This document shows positions 21,970 to 26,393 of a stretch of DNA of 26,393 nt, piece after piece. Both the position numbers and the translations under genes were made by a program. Source of the stretch: an uncultured Alphaproteobacteria bacterium (lineage in GTDB: Bacteria > Pseudomonadota > Alphaproteobacteria > Rs-D84); assembly GCA_937888635.1 (NCBI GenBank), contig CALARG010000025.1:1-26393 (forward strand). Direction: 5' to 3'. How positions within the stretch are numbered: the stretch's first letter is position 1; each line of letters opens with the position of its first letter. The notes under the pieces are model-generated. The model saw only the letters and a list, made by a program, of their open reading frames with translations, searched no databases and was not told where the DNA came from.

Positions 21970-23090
21970 GTGTTTTTTCGTTCAGACGCGTCTGCGCGAT
22001 TTTTTCAAAAGAACTGAAACATATAATGCGTGACCCTTTTACCTTAATTATGGCGCTGTTGCTGCCGTTGCTGATTGTATTGATTCTGGGCAGTTCAATT
22101 GAATTTAATATTAAATCAATAAATATGGCATATGTTGATAATGATCGCAGCGCTGCATCGCGTAAATTAATAGAGACCTTTGGTGCGTCAAATTATTTCA
22201 AGCCATATGATGTAATGGCTGATAATGTTGTGTTTGATGATATTGTTGCGGGTAAATCACGTGTTGGATTAATTATATCACCAGGATTTGAAAAGGACTT
22301 TTATGTTGCAAATAATGCGCGCGTCCAGGTTTTGGTTGATGGAACGGAGAGTTCTTCTATATCGTCGGTGTCAAATTATTTAAATGCAATTAATCAAAAT
22401 GCGATTTATAAAATCCAGGATTTGCCAATTGATGTACACAGACAAAATCTAAAATATAAAATACGGTATTTGTTTAATCCGGAATTGAATTCACGCTGGT
22501 TTGCGGTTCCGGGATTAAGTGCGGTGATTATCGCATTGGTGGCGATTATGCTGACGACATTGACAATTTGTCGCGAATGGGAACGGGGTTCTATGGAGAT
22601 GTTGTTATCAACGCCGGCAACGCGTTTGGATATTATCGCAGGCAAGATTGCACCATATGCAATACTTAGTTTTATTGGCTTCGTTTTTGTCTTTATTGTT
22701 GCGAGGATTGTGTTTGGAGTACCTTTTGTTGGGCGATATTGGCAATTGTTGCTGGGGACATGGTTATTTATTCTGGGGTATTTAGCGATTGGATTGTTGA
22801 TTTCTGTTTCTACGAAAAAGCAAGAGGTTGCAATACAATATGCCGCCATAATTGGTTTGTTGCCAACGATTATTTTATCGGGATTTATATTTCCAATAGA
22901 ATATATGGGGCGCGGTTATCAGTATGTGTCGTCTTTGTTCCCAGCGCGATTTTACATGGATATAACGCGCGACCAGTTTTTAAAGGGCAGTTTATTTGCA
23001 GATATATGGTGGTTGTATGCGGTGCTGGGGGCGCAGGCATTGATAATATTAATTTTTTGCATTGTTAAATTTAAAAGGTCGCTGGAATGA
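21966..23090 (+). CDS. ABC-2 type permease 1 (YbhS-like)
   Basis: 374 residues, close to YbhS. One membrane segment near 28-48 (LIMALLLPLLIVLILGSSI) is followed by a large periplasmic domain (about 50-178, including YVDNDRSAASRKLIETF), then five more hydrophobic segments from about 180 (VPGLSAVIIALVAIMLTTLTI). The cytoplasmic coupling motif REWERGSMEMLLSTP is typical of the family. It transports the substrate, probably a drug or lipid-like compound, paired with permease 2. Start and stop overlap both neighbours by 4 nt. Confidence 0.94.
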   Translation: MSVFSFRRVCAIFSKELKHIMRDPFTLIMALLLPLLIVLILGSSIEFNIKSINMAYVDNDRSAASRKLIETFGASNYFKPYDVMADNVVFDDIVAGKSRVGLIISPGFEKDFYVANNARVQVLVDGTESSSISSVSNYLNAINQNAIYKIQDLPIDVHRQNLKYKIRYLFNPELNSRWFAVPGLSAVIIALVAIMLTTLTICREWERGSMEMLLSTPATRLDIIAGKIAPYAILSFIGFVFVFIVARIVFGVPFVGRYWQLLLGTWLFILGYLAIGLLISVSTKKQEVAIQYAAIIGLLPTIILSGFIFPIEYMGRGYQYVSSLFPARFYMDITRDQFLKGSLFADIWWLYAVLGAQALIILIFCIVKFKRSLE

Positions 23091-24181
23091 GGGTTTTTAT
23101 CGGTTTTTTTAAGAAAGAAATAATCGCGCTGTTGCGTGACCCGATATTAATGGTGGCAATTTTAATTATGCCTGTGGTGCAGATGATTTTGTTGTCAGGG
23201 GCGATTACTTTCCAGGCAGATAATTTGCGTGTTGTAATGCAAAATGCGCCAAATGATGTAATTATGCAGCAGATTTATGATAGGGCAATCGGATCGGGCT
23301 TCTTTGTGGATGCGAATGTTGATGCCAATCGTAATCCGATAGAGGTTGTGCAAAGTGGCGCAGCAGATGTCGCAGTTGTTGCGCCAGATGGTGGCTTGGC
23401 GCGTGCAATTGCGCGTGGGGACGGTGAAATTCAAATACTGATAGATTCTATGAATATTTTAAAGGCGTATAGTATTGAGGCCTATTTGCGTGCAATTATT
23501 TCACGGGTCTTGGCAGAAGATACAAATTTTCCAACATTGCATCCGCTAGATTTTTCAGTGCGAATTTTGTTTAACCCACAGTTAGATACCAAGTTTTTTA
23601 TGGTGCCGTCTATGGTGGCGATTTTGGTGTTTTTAGCGTTGTTAATCTTGATTTCAATATCAATTGCCAAAGAAAAAGAAGCAGGAACAATGGAAATGCT
23701 GATTTCTGCGCCGATATCTAAGTACGATATAATTTTAGGCAAGGTATTGCCGTATGTCTTGGTGTCGTTTGTTGTTATGTTAAGTATCGTTGTGGTTGGA
23801 ATGATTGTGTTTGGTGTTCCGTTTGTCGGATCTCAGTTTATGTTTTTATTGGCTTTCTTGGTTTTTTGTGTGCCAGCATGTGGGGTTGGTGTATGGTTGG
23901 CAACATATGCGCATACTCAACAACAGGCAATGTTGGGGTTGATTATTGTTGCGTTTTTATCATTAATGCTGTCGGGGGCAATTATATCAACGGAAAACAT
24001 GCCAATTGTTTTGCGCTGGATAAGTTATATAAATCCATTAAGTCATTATTCGTTCTTGGTGCGAAATATTATGTTAAAGGGGCCAGATTGGGGCTATTTT
24101 ATGCGGCATGCAGGTGCGATGATGGCGTCTGGTGCAGTTATATGGGTAATTGCGTTGCGACGATTTAAGACGACACTGTGA
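23087..24181 (+). CDS. ABC-2 type permease 2 (YbhR-like)
   Basis: 364 residues with the same layout as permease 1: membrane segment near 20-40 (PILMVAILIMPVVQMILLSG), periplasmic domain with the DVAVVAP and DSMNILKAYSIEAYL region, then five membrane segments from about 170 (MVPSMVAILVFLALLILISI). The coupling motif is KEKEAGTMEMLISAP. It diverges enough from permease 1 to be an old paralogue and not a tandem copy. The start overlaps the upstream stop (ATGA). A 36-nt gap precedes the channel gene. Confidence 0.94.
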   Translation: MRVFIGFFKKEIIALLRDPILMVAILIMPVVQMILLSGAITFQADNLRVVMQNAPNDVIMQQIYDRAIGSGFFVDANVDANRNPIEVVQSGAADVAVVAPDGGLARAIARGDGEIQILIDSMNILKAYSIEAYLRAIISRVLAEDTNFPTLHPLDFSVRILFNPQLDTKFFMVPSMVAILVFLALLILISISIAKEKEAGTMEMLISAPISKYDIILGKVLPYVLVSFVVMLSIVVVGMIVFGVPFVGSQFMFLLAFLVFCVPACGVGVWLATYAHTQQQAMLGLIIVAFLSLMLSGAIISTENMPIVLRWISYINPLSHYSFLVRNIMLKGPDWGYFMRHAGAMMASGAVIWVIALRRFKTTL

Positions 24182-24217
24182 TATTTCAATAACAGATAAA
24201 AGAGAGAGGGAAAAACA

Positions 24218-25486
24218 ATGAAAAAAATAATTTTTTGTATATGTTGTCTGTTGGTTGCTGATGATGGGTGGGCAGATATGTATGCGGCATTGAATGATGT
24301 GTATATGTCAAATCCGCTGATTAAACAGGCGCGGGCAGATGTTGATTTGGCGCAGGCAAACCTGGATTCAGCCAAGACAGAATTACAGCCGTACCTGGGC
24401 TTAAGTGGCAATGTCGGTTTGGCGCAAACACAGTTGGCGGGGATGGATTTTGATTATGCGCCAATGCAATACGGAATAGAGGTTCAACAAAATATCTTTT
24501 CGGGTGGGGCAATGTTTGCAAAAATAAAGGCGGGGCATGGATTGGCACATGCGGCCCAGGCCCAATTGTACGCGGTTCAACAAGATGTTTTTATGGCCGC
24601 AATAAATGCCTATATTGAGGTTTTAAATGCACGAGAAGTGATGGATTTAAATGAAAATAATCAAAATGTCTTGCAGAAATATTATGATCTGGTGCGCGAT
24701 AGAATGCGTGTTGGAATGCTGACCCAGACAGATGTTGCCCAGGCCAGCGCACGGCTGGAAATGGCAAAATATGGTGTTTCTGATGCGGTGGCAAAATATG
24801 ATAATGCGCTGGAAACATTTCGTAGAATATACGGCAGGGTGGATTATAAGTTTGCTGATATTGATTTAGATAAAATTGATGGCTTGTTCCCAGAATCTGT
24901 ATCCGATGCAGAAGAAGACGCATTGCGAAATCATCCGGTGTTGCGCGCGCTGCATGCCCAGGAAGATGCAACCAGGCAAAATATAACGGTTGCGCGCAGT
25001 TCAATGGTGCCATCGGTTGATGTGCGTGGCGCAATCAACCGTGTGGATAATGTACCATTCTTGGATGATATAACAGACAGTCGAATCGGTGTTTATTTGA
25101 AGGTGCCGCTGTATGACAAAGGAAATGCGTTTGCCAACATGGACAAGGTGCGTGCAAATATCGCAGGTATACAAGAACAGGTTATAAATGCCCGACGTGT
25201 GATAATTGAAAATCTGCGTTCTGCATGGAATATATACCAGGCACAAGAATATGCAATCACGGCAACCATGGCCAGTGTTGATGCCAGTAAATTGGCACTG
25301 GACGGTGTTCGTGATGAACAGGCGCGTGGCCGTCGTACAGTTCTTGATGTGCTAAATGCGGAGCAGGAATTATTGAATGCCCGTGTCGCGCATGTGCGCG
25401 CAAAGCACGCGCGTATATCTGCGTTTTTTGCGGTGCTGTCCGCCATGGGTGAATTGAGCCCAGAAAATCTGGGGGTGATGGATTAA
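24218..25486 (+). CDS. TolC-family outer-membrane efflux channel
   Basis: 422 residues. The ATG at 24218 follows AGAGAGAGGG (24202-24211). The signal peptide is MKKIIFCICCLLVADDGWA. The usual duplicated helix-barrel pattern is seen: first repeat NPLIKQARADVDLAQANLDS with AKTELQPYLGLSGNVG, second repeat NHPVLRALHAQEDATRQNI with SMVPSVDVRGAIN and IGVYLKVPLYDKGNAFANMD. DEQARGRRTVLDVLNAEQEL and AFFAVLSAMGEL are signature stretches of the family's C-terminal part. It forms the trimeric exit duct of the exporter encoded upstream. Its stop codon overlaps the convergent gene (TTAA). Confidence 0.95.
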   Translation: MKKIIFCICCLLVADDGWADMYAALNDVYMSNPLIKQARADVDLAQANLDSAKTELQPYLGLSGNVGLAQTQLAGMDFDYAPMQYGIEVQQNIFSGGAMFAKIKAGHGLAHAAQAQLYAVQQDVFMAAINAYIEVLNAREVMDLNENNQNVLQKYYDLVRDRMRVGMLTQTDVAQASARLEMAKYGVSDAVAKYDNALETFRRIYGRVDYKFADIDLDKIDGLFPESVSDAEEDALRNHPVLRALHAQEDATRQNITVARSSMVPSVDVRGAINRVDNVPFLDDITDSRIGVYLKVPLYDKGNAFANMDKVRANIAGIQEQVINARRVIIENLRSAWNIYQAQEYAITATMASVDASKLALDGVRDEQARGRRTVLDVLNAEQELLNARVAHVRAKHARISAFFAVLSAMGELSPENLGVMD

Positions 25487-26393
25487 TGCAGGCTTGATAG
25501 AAAATCCTTGACACCGCCCAGAACCTCATAAAAACCTGGGCCTTCTATTCCTGCAAAATTTGTTATGTCTTTATTGATAATGGCCTTGTTGATGAATGGT
25601 CCGTTTGTCATTTTTGCAACATTGCCATTGCCCCCCAGGGTTTCACGGCCCATTGTTTCCAGTACAAGTTCAGTATCGCGCAGGTCGCCAATTTTATTAT
25701 CCAGCGCGTCTGCAATTTGTTTTAATTCTGGTGACCTATAATGATTTATTATACCATCCAGGCTGCCTTTGCGGAACCAGCCTGTTTCACTTATTCCGCC
25801 AAAGAATTCCCATTTCCCTGTTGGTACATTTGTTTTTCCTGCAGATCCGGTTGATATGTAAAATGGTATATTTTTATCTCCAACCTGAACAACTGCGATT
25901 GGTCGACCGCTAACCACGCCAAAGTCGGTAATTTTCACTGAATTTTGGCCAATTTTTGTAATTTCTTTACCAATATTGCTGTTTAGACGTGCCATGTTTG
26001 TACTGTTGTCAATAGAACGTACCAGGGTACCATTAATGTATTTGTACCCGGCGCGTTCAGCGTCAGATTTTGATATTGCAATAACTATATAGTCTGCGCC
26101 ACTAGCGCCTTCCTTGTTTAATGTTGCAGCATAGTGTGTGCCGTCGGCCATGATCTGGTTTGCCTTATATTCGGCGGCGGCTTTGCCCATGCCAGCGGTT
26201 TGGTCGGTAAAGAATGTTACGCCATCTTTGGTGGTTTTATTAAATGGTGTTAATAATTCGTCTGTATGATTGGCGACCTCTACAATGATTTCGTCAGCAT
26301 TGTCCGTATTGTCTGCGACCTCTACAATGATTTCGTCAGCATTGTCCGTATTGTCTGCGACCTCTACAATGATTTCGTCAGCATTGTCCGTAT
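25483..26393 (-). CDS. 3' part of a repeat-bearing protein sharing a C-terminal domain with the 1063-aa protein
   Basis: The frame is open from the right edge to the TAA at 25485-25483 (302 residues seen), so the true start lies outside the window; the Met at 26190 is internal. The visible N-part is at least two and a half copies of the 14-residue unit DNTDNADEIIVEVA. Then come NKTTKDGVTFFTDQ, a folded stretch (MADGTHYAATLNKEGASGAD, YKYINGTLVRSID), and the region GRPIAVVQVGDKNIPFYIST with KWEFFGGISETGWFRKG, IEGPGFYEVLGG. That region parallels GYAVVVVDYRGIRLPYYMNT, RWEPLLGIGINGGWF and MAGPGAY of the 1063-residue protein. Both have a repetitive spacer upstream of this domain. Function unknown. 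It is convergent with the TolC-family gene, sharing the bases TTAA for both stops, and there is no room for a terminator between them. Confidence 0.85.
   Translation of the reverse strand, partial: TDNADEIIVEVADNTDNADEIIVEVADNTDNADEIIVEVANHTDELLTPFNKTTKDGVTFFTDQTAGMGKAAAEYKANQIMADGTHYAATLNKEGASGADYIVIAISKSDAERAGYKYINGTLVRSIDNSTNMARLNSNIGKEITKIGQNSVKITDFGVVSGRPIAVVQVGDKNIPFYISTGSAGKTNVPTGKWEFFGGISETGWFRKGSLDGIINHYRSPELKQIADALDNKIGDLRDTELVLETMGRETLGGNGNVAKMTNGPFINKAIINKDITNFAGIEGPGFYEVLGGVKDFLSSLH
26273..26393 (-). repeat. Perfect 42-bp tandem repeat, cut by the window edge
   Basis: Units at 26273-26314, 26315-26356 and 26357-26393 (37 of 42 bases) are identical and in frame (14 codons). Perfect identity implies very recent expansion or continuing slippage, hence likely length variation between strains. 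The array continues beyond the window. Confidence 0.95.

Noticed and set aside
26273..26393. Regular repeats considered as a CRISPR array
   Set aside because: Units are directly adjacent without spacers, are not palindromic and stay in frame with a coding sequence.

Overview
The window looks like a chromosomal stretch from a Gram-negative, AT-leaning alphaproteobacterium, possibly one of the uncultured host- or gut-associated lineages. The reasons are a Rho of alphaproteobacterial type, an autotransporter with a terminal-Phe barrel, a TolC-type outer-membrane factor, lipoprotein and Sec signal peptides, and many secreted proteins with no close namesake. The genetic code is standard (TGA is used as a stop). 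The lineage is an inference from remembered family features; no search was run.

Layout from left to right. (1) The 5' nine-tenths of enolase (eno, minus strand) runs off the left edge and is divergent from a 1709-residue autotransporter. (2) A block at 6.5-8.3 kb holds two copies of an imperfect palindromic repeat that flank a secreted protein with phage-fibre-like repeats. Its mRNA leader carries what looks like a complete attenuator: a promoter, mutually exclusive hairpins built on an 11-nt direct repeat, and an intrinsic terminator. (3) Next is rho, then a translationally coupled pair of large secreted/membrane proteins of unknown function (311 and 1063 residues). (4) A tiny overlapping pair encodes an inner-membrane protein and an outer-membrane lipoprotein, arranged and composed like phage Rz/Rz1 spanins but without holin or endolysin nearby. 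It is followed by an unknown 308-residue protein with a faint kinase-like N-lobe. (5) On the minus strand an arginase-family hydrolase is coupled to a secreted Cys-containing protein. Then come tRNA-Pro(UGG), a small doubtful ORF, and a Cys-rich secreted protein with GYYC repeats. (6) A MarR regulator with a clear palindromic operator precedes a complete YbhGFSR-like export operon: periplasmic adaptor, two ATPases as separate genes, two ABC-2 permeases and a TolC-family channel. (7) At the right edge, convergent and sharing the stop region, is the 3' part of a secreted-type protein with perfect 42-bp tandem repeats.

How the parts relate: the exporter genes overlap or abut and should form one tripartite efflux machine spanning both membranes, probably under MarR control. 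Many of the remaining genes (autotransporter, fibre-like protein, 311/1063 pair, 324-residue protein, 458-residue Cys-rich protein, right-edge protein) are exported or surface proteins, so the window is rich in envelope functions.

The observations most worth following are: (a) the attenuator-like leader at 6689-6867; (b) a C-terminal domain shared by the 1063-residue protein and the right-edge protein, which I do not recognise; (c) the orphan spanin-like pair; and (d) the TTAGTGTAAG-ended palindromic repeat family.
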